DNA of 64,000 nucleotides, from positions 7,782,501-7,846,500 of the forward strand of contig NZ_CP163444.1 in assembly GCF_041053105.1 (NCBI RefSeq), read 5' to 3'. The translations under genes were made by a program, and so were the position numbers. Below, in pieces: positions 8,299 to 16,124 of the stretch (within the stretch, counting starts at the first letter, position 1; each line of letters opens with the position of its first letter). The notes beneath the pieces were generated by a model. That model worked only from the letters and a program-made list of their open reading frames with translations, was not told the DNA's origin and ran no database searches. The stretch is from Streptomyces sp. R44. Lineage in GTDB: Bacteria; Actinomycetota; Actinomycetes; Streptomycetales; Streptomycetaceae.

Positions 8299-9243
8299 TC
8301 ATGTCCGGGGCCCGGCAGGCGGCACCACCGCCACCGGACAGTGCGCGTGATGCAGCACTGCGTGCGCGACGGAACCGATGAGCAGCGTCCCCAAGCGGTG
8401 CCGGTGATGCCGCCCCACCACCACGAGGCCCGCCTCCAGGGAACCCTCCACGAGCCGGCCCGCGGCGTCCCCCGGCACCACCACCGGGACGAGCTCCACC
8501 CCCGGCCACCGCGCCGCGAACGGCCGCAGCCGCTCCTCCTGCTCCAGCCCCGCGTCCTTCACGAGCTCCTCCGCGTCGTCCGCGAGCGGCAGCGGCGGCG
8601 GCACCTGGAGCGCCGGCGAAGGAGCCGCGAGGAGCGCACCCTGCGGCGGCGGCAGCCGGAGCGCGGTCACCACCTCCAGCGGTACGCCCCGGTGGCGGGC
8701 CGCCTCGAAGGCGAAGTCGAGCACCTCGTCCGAGGTCTCCTCCGGGTGCAGCCCGAGCAGCACCCGGCCCGCCGCGGCCCCGTCCTCGAGCGCGGCGGCG
8801 CGCGCCTCGTGCGGCACGACGACCAGTGGGCAGGGCGCCGTCAGGGCCAGAGTCCGGCTGGTCGACCCGAGGAGCAGGCTCGCGAAGCCGCCGTGCCCCC
8901 GGGAACCGGTCACCAGGAGCCGCGCGCCCCGCGCCGCCGCCGGCAGCGCGTCCGTCACGGACCCGTCCAGCGACTCGTACCGCACCGGGACGCGATGCCC
9001 CCGCTCCTCGACCACCGTCCGTACGGCCCGCGTGACCGTGTCGGGAAGCTCCGGCGTCTTCCCCAGGGAGGCGATACGGGCGGCGCCCAGCTGGAGCGCC
9101 TCCGAGCGCACATGGGCCACCACCAGCGGCGCCCCGAGGCCCTCCGCGGCGCTCAGCGCCCACTCCAGGGCCCGGAGACTGTGCTCCGAGCCGTCCACGC
9201 CGACGACGACCGGCGGCTCGTACGCCGTGCTGGTGTCACTCAT
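8299..9243 (-). CDS. Universal stress protein, two UspA domains
   Basis: 314 residues with two tandem UspA domains. The first begins VVVGVDGSEHSLRALEWAL and has the ATP-loop signature GSRGHGGFASLLLGS. The second has GRHHRHRLGTLLIGSVAH, close to the G-2X-G-9X-G(S) nucleotide site. Cytoplasmic; such proteins bind ATP/AMP and respond to dormancy, redox or hypoxia. The start at 9243 is chosen because the domain begins at once; a longer frame to 9264 is possible. It is followed on the same strand by the IS-disrupted intergenic region and preceded by the terminator at 9278-9313. Confidence 0.9.
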   Translation of the reverse strand: MSDTSTAYEPPVVVGVDGSEHSLRALEWALSAAEGLGAPLVVAHVRSEALQLGAARIASLGKTPELPDTVTRAVRTVVEERGHRVPVRYESLDGSVTDALPAAARGARLLVTGSRGHGGFASLLLGSTSRTLALTAPCPLVVVPHEARAAALEDGAAAGRVLLGLHPEETSDEVLDFAFEAARHRGVPLEVVTALRLPPPQGALLAAPSPALQVPPPLPLADDAEELVKDAGLEQEERLRPFAARWPGVELVPVVVPGDAAGRLVEGSLEAGLVVVGRHHRHRLGTLLIGSVAHAVLHHAHCPVAVVPPAGPRT

Positions 9244-9277
9244 GGGGGAATGACTCCCGCACACGGAGAAACGCCAC

Positions 9278-9313
9278 GCCGGTCCGGTCCGAAGTGCTTC
9301 GGACCGGACCGGC
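9278..9313 (-). terminator. Strong hairpin terminator
   Basis: A 17-base perfect stem (9278-9294 with 9297-9313) with a 2-base TG loop lies 15 bases after the stop of the DUF5997 gene. It separates that gene from the universal stress gene. Confidence 0.75.
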
Positions 9314-9328
9314 GCGGGTCGGGGAGCG

Positions 9329-9727
9329 TCAGGCGCCCTGCTGCTTGCGCGCCCGCTCCTCGTTGCGCTCCTTGATGCGGATGGTCTCCTTGCGGACCTC
9401 CGCCTGGGTGGCCCGCTCCTTCTGGAGCCACTCGGGGGACTCCTCGCGGAGCGCCTGGATCTGCTCGGTGGTCAGCGGCTCGGTGATGCCACCGCGCGCG
9501 AGACCGGCGATGGAGACGCCCAGCCGCGTCGCGACCACCGGGCGGGGGTGCGGACCGTTCTTGCGCAGCTCCTGGAGCCAGGCGGGCGGGTTGGCCTGGA
9601 GCTCGGTCAGCTCGGCGCGCGAGACGACACCCTCCTGGAACTCTGCGGGGGTGGCCTCGAGGTACACACCCAGCTTCTTCGCCGCGGTCGCGGGCTTCAT
9701 GGTCTGGGTGTTCTGGTGCGACGTCAT
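9329..9727 (-). CDS. DUF5997 family protein
   Basis: 132 residues, hydrophilic, with the conserved core KPATAAKKLGVYLEATPAEF and TELQANPPAWLQELRKNGPH, ending in a long basic helix (QKERATQAEVRKETIRIKER). This matches the actinobacterial DUF5997 family as I know it; no function is established. It is divergent from the LysR-sensor gene at 9792 with only 64 bases between them, a pairing I recall as conserved in Streptomyces. The start at 9727 is uncertain (Met at 9700 is also possible); no strong SD is visible, so it may be leaderless. Confidence 0.75.
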   Translation of the reverse strand: MTSHQNTQTMKPATAAKKLGVYLEATPAEFQEGVVSRAELTELQANPPAWLQELRKNGPHPRPVVATRLGVSIAGLARGGITEPLTTEQIQALREESPEWLQKERATQAEVRKETIRIKERNEERARKQQGA

Positions 9728-9791
9728 GGTGTCAAGGGTATCGAGCATGCGGCCGAGCTCCGACCACGGCAGCTACCGGTAACCTGGCGGG

Positions 9792-10607
9792 GTGACAGGC
9801 TCGGACGCTTCCCCCGCGGATACCCCCACTTCCCCCTCCTCCTTCCGGCTCGCCTACGTGCCGGGAGCGACACCCGCGAAGTGGGTGCGGATCTGGAACG
9901 AGCGCCTGCCCGACGTGCCCCTGACCCTCCACGCCGTGACCCCGGCGGAGGCGTTCGCCGTGCTCCGGGAGGGCGCCGCCGACGCGGGTCTCGTCCGGCT
10001 GCCGGTCGACCGGGACGACCTCAGCGCGATCCCGCTCTACACGGAGACGACGGTCGTCGTCATCCCCAAGGACCACCTGTTCGCGGCGGTGGAGGAGGTC
10101 TCGGCGGAGGACCTCGCCGAGGAGCTCGTCCTGCACCCCCTCGACGACACCCTCGGCTGGGAGCAGCCGCCCGGCCGCCCCGCCATGGAGCGCCCCGCGA
10201 CGACCGCCGACGCGATCGAACTGGTCGCCGCGGGCATCGGCGTGCTCGCCGTCCCGCAGTCGCTGGCCCGGCTGCACCACCGCAAGGACCTCACCTACCG
10301 GACCCTCGTCGGCGTCCCGCAGTCGCGGGTGGCCCTGTCCTGGCCGGCGGCGGACGAGGCGCCCGACCTGGTCGAGGAGTTCATCGGCATCGTCCGCGGC
10401 CGCACCGTGAACAGCACCCGGGGCCGCCGCGCCGAGGAGAAGAAGGGCCAGAAGCAGCCCAGGGAGCAGAAGCCGGCGCGGGCGGCGAAGCCCCGTGCCG
10501 GAGGGAAGCCGGGCGCCGGGTCCCGTACCGGCGGGAAGCCCGCCGCCTCCCGCAAGGGCGGCGCGGGCTCCGGCCGGAGCGGGAAGCCGCGCCGCGGCCG
10601 CGGCTGA
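9792..10607 (+). CDS. LysR-type substrate-binding domain protein lacking an HTH, with basic tail
   Basis: 271 residues from GTG 9792. Residues ~18-210 are a LysR_substrate / periplasmic-binding-like fold (FRLAYVPGATPAKWVRIWNE, then GAADAGLVRLP, VVVIPKDHLF, ELVAAGIGVLAVPQSLARLH). There is no N-terminal winged helix, so it cannot act as a normal LysR regulator. Residues ~215-271 are a Lys/Arg/Gly/Pro-rich disordered tail that could bind nucleic acid. It is divergent from the DUF5997 gene and probably co-regulated with it. Cytoplasmic; the ligand is unknown. Confidence 0.8.
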   Translation: MTGSDASPADTPTSPSSFRLAYVPGATPAKWVRIWNERLPDVPLTLHAVTPAEAFAVLREGAADAGLVRLPVDRDDLSAIPLYTETTVVVIPKDHLFAAVEEVSAEDLAEELVLHPLDDTLGWEQPPGRPAMERPATTADAIELVAAGIGVLAVPQSLARLHHRKDLTYRTLVGVPQSRVALSWPAADEAPDLVEEFIGIVRGRTVNSTRGRRAEEKKGQKQPREQKPARAAKPRAGGKPGAGSRTGGKPAASRKGGAGSGRSGKPRRGRG

Positions 10608-10696
10608 ACCGTCCGCACGGCGGACGCCCCGCGCCCGGCCCCCGGCGGCTCGGCATACTGACCCCTCCTGATCACCGAGATCATCCAGGAGGAGCT

Positions 10697-11275
10697 TTGG
10701 CCGCCAGTTTCAGGACCGTCGTCGAGGTGGCACCGGACCACCTCGACCAGGCCCGGTCCATCGACCGGGTGTTCCAGGAGGCGATCGCCCCGGCGACCGT
10801 CAACTTCGACTTCGAGGCGATCCACCAGGCGGCCTCGGCCGTCCCGGACAGCGACGTGGTGAAGATGGTCCGGGGCTGGGGGCTCCAGGAGCACGCCCCC
10901 GTCCTCGTGATGGTCCTCTCCCTCAAGGAGGCCGTCCGCCAGGCGCTGCCGCCGGAGTGCGCGGAGGCCGGTTTCTGGGCCACGGTCGAGCGGGAGCTCG
11001 TCCAGGCCTTCACCGGGCTCGCCGCGCAGGAGGGACAGCCCGGACTCTCCTTCTACGAGGAGTCCGGGGACCGCACCCGCTTCTACCGGGACCTGTTCTT
11101 CGCCCTCCAGGACGAGGAGACCGGGGACCACATGTACGCCCTGGCCTTCTGCGTCGACGTGACCGTCGAGCTGCCGAAGGACCGGACCCTCGCGCTCGAA
11201 CTGACCGACATCGTGCCCTTCGCGGTGCGGCTCAACGCGATCGTGGTCCGCCAGGCCCTGAGCGTCTCCGTCTGA
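10697..11275 (+). CDS. Cyt-like (type-2Aa cytolytic delta-endotoxin / volvatoxin) family protein
   Basis: 192 residues from TTG 10697, with a near-ideal AGGAGGAG eight bases upstream. The fold pattern matches Bac_thur_toxin (Cyt/volvatoxin A2) proteins: helix HLDQARSIDRVFQEAI, TVNFDFEAIHQAASAVP, an amphipathic helix VERELVQAFTGLAAQEG, then the sheet LSFYEESGDRTRFYRDLFFA, HMYALAFCVDVTVELP and FAVRLNAIVVRQAL. Compared from memory with volvatoxin, the last ~90 residues align along their length. Family members insert beta strands into membranes. There is no signal peptide, as in Cyt toxins. The biological target and any secretion route are unknown. Confidence 0.7.
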   Translation: MAASFRTVVEVAPDHLDQARSIDRVFQEAIAPATVNFDFEAIHQAASAVPDSDVVKMVRGWGLQEHAPVLVMVLSLKEAVRQALPPECAEAGFWATVERELVQAFTGLAAQEGQPGLSFYEESGDRTRFYRDLFFALQDEETGDHMYALAFCVDVTVELPKDRTLALELTDIVPFAVRLNAIVVRQALSVSV

Positions 11276-11276
11276 A

Positions 11277-11295
11277 GGTACGGGTGACCCGTACC
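11277..11295. terminator. Hairpin between convergent genes
   Basis: GGTACGGGT and ACCCGTACC form a 9-base perfect stem just after the stop of the Cyt-like gene and before the stop of the convergent ferredoxin reductase gene. It is likely a bidirectional terminator. Confidence 0.55.
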
Positions 11296-11335
11296 GGCCC
11301 GCCGTCCCGGGCCGGATCCCCCTCGGAGGAACAGC

Positions 11336-12997
11336 TCAGCCCGGCAGGCGCAGCCGCCTGCCCCGTGCCGCCGCGACCAGCTCCGGCACCGTGGCGAGCT
11401 TGACCCGGGGGCGCCCCGCGTCCCGGCCCCGCGCCCGCTCCGCCCGGTCGATGGAGGCGAGACCGCGCGCGTCGACGAGCCCCCGTCCGCTGCGGCTCCG
11501 CGCGAGCCGCCGGAACTCCTGGGACGTGCCCGTCGGCTTCGGCAGCGCCCCGGCGACCGCGTCCGCGAGCAGCGTCCCGACCGTCTCCTCCGCGCACGCC
11601 CGGTTGGCCCCGATGCCCCCGGACGGTCCCCGCTTGATCCAGCCCACGACGTAGCTGCCCGGCAGCCCCGCCACCCGGCCCGCCTCGTGCGGCACGGTGC
11701 CGGTCGCCTCGTCGAACGGCAGCCCCGCGAGCGGCACTCCGCGGTAGCCGATGGCCCGGACGAGCAGCCCCGCCCCGATCTCCGTACCGGACGCCGAACC
11801 GTCCTGCGTCACCCGGACCGCCCGTACGCGGCCGTCGCCCAGCGCCTCGACCGGGGCGGAGTGGAAGCGCAGCACGATCCGGCGCCCCTCCGGCGCGGGC
11901 GCCCGTGTCCAGTCCACCGCCTCTCGGGCCACCCCCCGCAGGAGCGCGGCCTTCGCCCCGGCCTCCGCCGCGTCGATCGCCACGCCGGTGCGCGGATCGG
12001 TGTCGTCGACGACCAGGTCGACCCCGGGCAGATGCTTCAGGGCGAGCAGTTCGGAGGTGGTGTACGCGGCGTCCTCGGGGCCCCGGCGGCCGAGCAGCAC
12101 CACCTCGCGGACCCGGGCGTCGCGCAGGGCGGCGAGCGCGTGGTCGGCGATGTCCGTACGGGCCAGCGCGTCGGGGTCCGAGACGAGGACGCGGGCGACG
12201 TCGAGCGCCACGTTGCCGTTGCCGACCACGACGACCCGCTCGGCGGAGAGCCGCACGGCGTCCGCGCCCGTCTCCGGGTGCGCGTTGTACCAGGAGACGA
12301 CGGAGGTCGCCGAGACGCTGCCCGGCAGGTCCTCGCCGGGGATGCCGAGCCGCCGGTCGGAGGGCGCGCCCACCGCGTAGATCACGGCGTCGTGGTGCGC
12401 GGCGAGTTCCTCCGGGGTGACGTCCCGGCCGATCTCGACGCCGAGCCGCATGCGGACCCGGGGGTGCGCGTGGAAGCGGGCGAAGGTCTCGCCGGCGCCC
12501 CTGGTCGCCGGGTGGTCCGGTGCCACGCCGTACCGGACGAGGCCGCCGGCGACCGGCAGTCGGTCGATCAGCGTCACCTCGGCGTTGGTGTGCAGGAGGA
12601 GGTCCTCGGCGGCGTACATGCCGGCCGGTCCCGTGCCGACGACCGCCACCCGGATCGGGGCGAAGTCGGCCGGGATCGAGCGGTCGAAGACGGGCTCGCC
12701 CCAGGGGTGGAAGGTCGGCGAGGCGAGGACCGGCGCGGGCTCGCGGTCCGCGTAGTAGGCGGCGTTGATCCCCTCGTACTCCCGCAGCCGCGCGGTGAGC
12801 CGGTCGGCCGGGAAGATCGCGTCGACGGGGCAGGCGTCGGCGCAGGCCCCGCAGTCGATGCAGCTCTTCGGGTCGATGTACAGCATCTCCGTGGTGCCGA
12901 AGTCGGGCTCGTCCGGCGTCGGGTGGATGCAGTTGACCGGGCACACGGCGACGCAGGTGGCGTCGTTGCAGCAGGTCTGGGTGATGGCGTAGGTCAT
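11336..12997 (-). CDS. Ferredoxin-NADP+ reductase with fused N-terminal 7Fe-type ferredoxin (FprB-like)
   Basis: 553 residues. Residues 1-60 are a seven-iron ferredoxin: CCNDATCVAVCPVNC gives the 3Fe/4Fe pattern and CIDCGACADACP the second cluster. Residues ~110-500 are an adrenodoxin-reductase-type flavoenzyme, with the FAD loop VAVVGTGPAGMYAAEDLL and the NADP loop VVVVGNGNVALDVARVL; GWIKRGPSGGIGANRACA is the conserved isoalloxazine region. It transfers electrons between NADPH and the fused ferredoxin. The start lies 33 bases after the AurF-type oxygenase stop on the same strand, so it very probably supplies that diiron enzyme with electrons. Confidence 0.92.
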   Translation of the reverse strand: MTYAITQTCCNDATCVAVCPVNCIHPTPDEPDFGTTEMLYIDPKSCIDCGACADACPVDAIFPADRLTARLREYEGINAAYYADREPAPVLASPTFHPWGEPVFDRSIPADFAPIRVAVVGTGPAGMYAAEDLLLHTNAEVTLIDRLPVAGGLVRYGVAPDHPATRGAGETFARFHAHPRVRMRLGVEIGRDVTPEELAAHHDAVIYAVGAPSDRRLGIPGEDLPGSVSATSVVSWYNAHPETGADAVRLSAERVVVVGNGNVALDVARVLVSDPDALARTDIADHALAALRDARVREVVLLGRRGPEDAAYTTSELLALKHLPGVDLVVDDTDPRTGVAIDAAEAGAKAALLRGVAREAVDWTRAPAPEGRRIVLRFHSAPVEALGDGRVRAVRVTQDGSASGTEIGAGLLVRAIGYRGVPLAGLPFDEATGTVPHEAGRVAGLPGSYVVGWIKRGPSGGIGANRACAEETVGTLLADAVAGALPKPTGTSQEFRRLARSRSGRGLVDARGLASIDRAERARGRDAGRPRVKLATVPELVAAARGRRLRLPG

Positions 12998-13030
12998 GTC
13001 GTCGGCTCAGCTCGGATCCGGGGGAGGGGG

Positions 13031-13933
13031 TCAGATGAGGTTCGCGCGCTTGTAGAAGAAGAGCGCGGGCCGGGTCAGCAGGCGGGCCGAGGCCAGGAAC
13101 TCCATGAGTCCGGCGCAACTGGCCCGCATCTGCGCCTTGTAGTGCTCGTTGGCGGCGGCCTCGCGGCGTGCGCGCACCGGGTCGAGACCGGCCTTCGCGT
13201 ACACGTCGGGGCTGACCAGGCTGGTGACGATGTAGTACGCCGCGATGGCCACGACCAGCGCGTGGAAGTTCCGGCGGGCCCGGCCGGCGTGCTCCAGGCG
13301 GCGGCGGGTCTCGTCCCGGGCGAACTTCATGTGCCGGGACTCCTCGACGACATGGATGTTGTTGATGGTGCGGACGAAGGGGACGACCCGCTCGTCGCGC
13401 ATCCAGTCGCGCTGCATCACGTCGAGGACCTCCTCGGCGACGAGGATCCCGGCGTAGGCGGCCTCGCCGAAGCCGACGGTCTTGAAGGCGCGGCCGAGTT
13501 CGAGCACCGCCCGCCTGGGCCGGTAGGCGGGGGCGCCGAGCTTCTGGGCGCCCCGGGCGAACATGATGGAGTGCCGGCACTCGTCGGCGATCTCGGTGAG
13601 GGCCCACTGGAACCGCGGGTCGGTGGGGTCCTTGGCGTACATGTCGCGCAGCACCATCTGCTGGAGGATCATCTCGAACCAGATGCCGGTGCTGGCCACC
13701 GAGGCCGACTCCTGCCGGGTCAGCTCCTTGCGCTGCTCCTCGGTCATCTCGTTCCAGTAGGCCGTCCCGTAGAGGCTGTTCCACTCCGGGCTCTGGCCGT
13801 GGAAGTCCTTGTCGAGGGGGGTGTCCCAGTCGACTTCGGTGGCGGGGTCGTACGAGAGCTTGGCGGCCGACAGGAGCAGCCGCGCGGCGACGTCGTGGTC
13901 TTCGTTGTCGGGGCGGACGGTGCTGCTGGCCAT
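13031..13933 (-). CDS. AurF-type diiron oxygenase
   Basis: 300 residues with the ferritin-like helical bundle and the paired iron ligands of the AurF (p-aminobenzoate N-oxygenase) family: EMILQQMVLRDMY, EIADECRHSIMFARG (ExxxxRH), ILVAEEVLDVMQRD and HVVEESRHMKFARDE (ExxRH). Members oxidise aryl-amines or other small molecules with O2 and two electrons per cycle. The gene directly precedes the ferredoxin-reductase gene, making a self-contained monooxygenase unit. The promoter carries two abutting 25-base palindromes at 13971-14020. No biosynthetic genes surround it, so the substrate is open. Confidence 0.85.
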   Translation of the reverse strand: MASSTVRPDNEDHDVAARLLLSAAKLSYDPATEVDWDTPLDKDFHGQSPEWNSLYGTAYWNEMTEEQRKELTRQESASVASTGIWFEMILQQMVLRDMYAKDPTDPRFQWALTEIADECRHSIMFARGAQKLGAPAYRPRRAVLELGRAFKTVGFGEAAYAGILVAEEVLDVMQRDWMRDERVVPFVRTINNIHVVEESRHMKFARDETRRRLEHAGRARRNFHALVVAIAAYYIVTSLVSPDVYAKAGLDPVRARREAAANEHYKAQMRASCAGLMEFLASARLLTRPALFFYKRANLI

Positions 13934-13970
13934 GGTGCGGCTCCTCGGGGTCGCGCGGGCGTCTCGGACG

Positions 13971-14020
13971 CTTGTTAGACATCACGTCTAGCAAGCTTGT
14001 TAGACGGAACGTATAGCAAG
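13971..14020 (-). promoter_or_regulatory. Two abutting 25-base palindromic operators upstream of the AurF-type gene
   Basis: Unit one (13971-13995) is CTTGTTAGAC, 5-base spacer, GTCTAGCAAG. Unit two (13996-14020) is CTTGTTAGAC, 5-base spacer, GTATAGCAAG. The left arms are identical and the units sit head to tail with no gap. The pattern is typical of TetR-type operators bound by two dimers. They lie 38-87 bases upstream of the start codon, on the promoter. No TetR gene lies next to them. Confidence 0.75.
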
Positions 14021-14084
14021 GCCCCCCGGGAGGCCTACCCCTCGGTACGGACTTTCTTCCGCCGGACTCACCCCGGGTACGCGA

Positions 14085-14117
14085 ACGGGGCCGGAGCCAT
14101 GGCGGCTCGGGCCCCGT
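14085..14117 (-). terminator. Hairpin after the subtilase gene
   Basis: ACGGGGCC pairs with GGCCCCGT, and an inner GAGCC/GGCTC extends the stem. It lies 17 bases past the subtilase stop on the minus strand. Confidence 0.6.
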
Positions 14118-14133
14118 CGAGGGGTGCGCGGTG

Positions 14134-15927
14134 TCAGAAGGTCAGGTTCCAGGCGTCGATCCTGCCCGTGTCCTGGCTCGCGTTGTCGTTCACGCGGAGC
14201 TTCCAGACGCCGTTCGCGACCTCCGAGGAGGCGTTGACCGTGTACGTCTGGAGGATGTTGTCCGTACCGCTGCCGGTGTGGTTGTGCAGGGTGTACACGG
14301 TGCCGTCCGGGGCCACCAGGTCGACCTTCAGGTCACCGATGTAGGTGTGCTTGATGTCGACGCCCACCTTGAGGGTGGCCGGCGCGTTGCCGGTCACGCC
14401 GCTGACCGTGATCGGGCTCTCGACCGTGGAGTTGTCCGCGATCGCGTAGTCCGTGAGGTTCTCGAAGTAGGCGCCGGCCGGCGGGGTGGAGCCGCCGACG
14501 GCCTTCAGGGCGTCCACGCGGCCCTCGCCGAAGAAGCTGTTCTTCGCCGTGGTGCCGGTGCAGCGGGCGTCCGAGGGGCAGGCCAGGTCGGTGGCCTGCT
14601 CGCCGAGCTTCGCCCGGATGTCCGCCGGGGTGTACGCCGGGTTGGCGCTGGCGAGCAGCGCGGCGACGCCCGCCACGTGCGGGGACGCCATTGAGGTGCC
14701 GCTCAGCGAGGCGTACTTGCCGCCGGGGGCGGTGCTGTAGACGGACTCGCCGGGGGCCGAGACCTCGATGATGTTGCTGCCGTAGTTCGAGAACGACGCC
14801 TTGGAGGTGCCGCTGGTGCCGTTCGCCGCGACCGTGACGACGCCCGGCAGCTCGGCCGGGATGTCGAGGCAGTCGTTGGTGAGGGTCCGGGTGACCGGCG
14901 TGGAGTCGTTCGGGCTCGTCGAGTCGGTGGTCTTGTTGGCCAGGTCGACATTGGAGTTGCCGGCCGCCGCGACCTGGAGCGAACCCTTGCTCTCGGCGTA
15001 CGCCTGGGCGCGGCCCACGCCCTCCAGGATGGCCGCCTGGTCGAGGTCGTTCGGGCAGTTGAACTGCCACGGGTCCGTGTAGTAGCTGTTGTTGGTGACC
15101 TTGAAGCCGTGGTCACCGGCCCACACGAGGCCGCAGATGGTGTTCTCGGCGAAGAACAGCGTGGTGCCGGGCTCGGCGATGCGCACCGAGGAGATCTTCA
15201 CGCCCGGCGCGACGCCGATGGCGCCCTTGCCGTTCTTGGCGGCCGCGACCGTGCCGGCGACATGGGTGCCGTGCTGGTCGACGTCGCGCCAGGCCCCGGC
15301 GCGGGTGTCCGTCTTGCCGTAGGCGCAGGAGACCGAGTCGGCGGCGTTGAAGTTCGGCGCCAGGTCCTGGTGCTGGTCGTCGACGCCGGTGTCCAGGATG
15401 CCGACCTTGACCGAGGCCGAACCCGGGTTGACGGCCCAGGCCTGGTCGGCCTTGATCTGGGTCATGTCCGAGCGGACGGGCTCCGTCGTGGGCGCGGTGG
15501 CCTGCGAGGGGTTGGCCGGGAGCGCCGGGTTGTAGGCGTCGGCGGGGACGTCGGAGGTACGGGTCGCGCCGACCTTCTGGACGCCGGAGACGCCGCGCAT
15601 CGTGGCGGCGAAGGAGGCGGAGGTCGAGTGCGCGACGATCACGCCGATCGCGTCGTACGAGGCGAAGACCGAGCCGCCGTTGTTCGCGACGGCGGTGCGG
15701 ACGGCGGTGGTGTCGCCCGGGGTCGTGATGACCAGGTAGGCGCGGGTGCCGGCGGCCCAGGCGGCCGTGGCCGCGGCGGCGTTCGACGGGGCGCTCGCGG
15801 TGAACGCCGCGAGCGGCTCGTTGTCGAGCGGGGCGGCCTGGGCGAGGGAGACGGGTCCCGCGAGCGCCAGGGTCGTACCGAGGGCCGTCGCCGCGAGTCT
15901 CATGCGGCCGGATATCTGGGAAAACAA
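14134..15927 (-). CDS. Secreted S8 subtilisin-like protease with C-terminal P domain
   Basis: 597 residues from TTG 15927, chosen because GGAGG lies six bases upstream; ATG 15903 is the alternative. The order is: signal peptide (RLAATALGTTLALAGPVSLA, AQA cut); I9 inhibitor propeptide (YLVITTPGDTTAVRTAVANN to ~residue 120); subtilase domain with Asp (GILDTGVD, ~179), His (QHGTHVAGTV, ~219), oxyanion Asn (AAAGNSN) and Ser (SLSGTSMASPHVAGVAALL); and a C-terminal proprotein-convertase P domain (NSTVESPITVSG to INAWNLTF-like end, DAWNLTF). An extracellular serine endopeptidase. It sits alone, flanked by terminators at 14085 and 16075. Confidence 0.93.
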   Translation of the reverse strand: MFSQISGRMRLAATALGTTLALAGPVSLAQAAPLDNEPLAAFTASAPSNAAAATAAWAAGTRAYLVITTPGDTTAVRTAVANNGGSVFASYDAIGVIVAHSTSASFAATMRGVSGVQKVGATRTSDVPADAYNPALPANPSQATAPTTEPVRSDMTQIKADQAWAVNPGSASVKVGILDTGVDDQHQDLAPNFNAADSVSCAYGKTDTRAGAWRDVDQHGTHVAGTVAAAKNGKGAIGVAPGVKISSVRIAEPGTTLFFAENTICGLVWAGDHGFKVTNNSYYTDPWQFNCPNDLDQAAILEGVGRAQAYAESKGSLQVAAAGNSNVDLANKTTDSTSPNDSTPVTRTLTNDCLDIPAELPGVVTVAANGTSGTSKASFSNYGSNIIEVSAPGESVYSTAPGGKYASLSGTSMASPHVAGVAALLASANPAYTPADIRAKLGEQATDLACPSDARCTGTTAKNSFFGEGRVDALKAVGGSTPPAGAYFENLTDYAIADNSTVESPITVSGVTGNAPATLKVGVDIKHTYIGDLKVDLVAPDGTVYTLHNHTGSGTDNILQTYTVNASSEVANGVWKLRVNDNASQDTGRIDAWNLTF

Positions 15928-16074
15928 TGCGTCCTCCGATGACCCGGTGGCGCGGGTGGCGCCGACCGGGCCGTGTGTTGTGTGGGGTGGACGCAAGATC
16001 GCAGACAAACGGGGCGGAAGGAAGTCTTCTGTCCGACAAGCCCGTTCACGTAACAAAATCTTGACTTGAACATG

Positions 16075-16115
16075 CCGACGAGAGGGCGATTTCCGTTCCT
16101 TCGCCCTCTCGTCGG
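16075..16115 (-). terminator. Terminator of the alpha-amylase gene
   Basis: A 15-base perfect stem (16075-16089 and 16101-16115) with an 11-base loop lies ten bases past the amylase stop. Confidence 0.8.
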
Positions 16116-16124
16116 GCCTTGCTT

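Noticed and set aside
13031..13933. Biosynthetic gene cluster around the AurF-type gene
   Set aside because: Neighbours are only its reductase, a toxin-like gene and a protease; no PKS, NRPS or tailoring genes.
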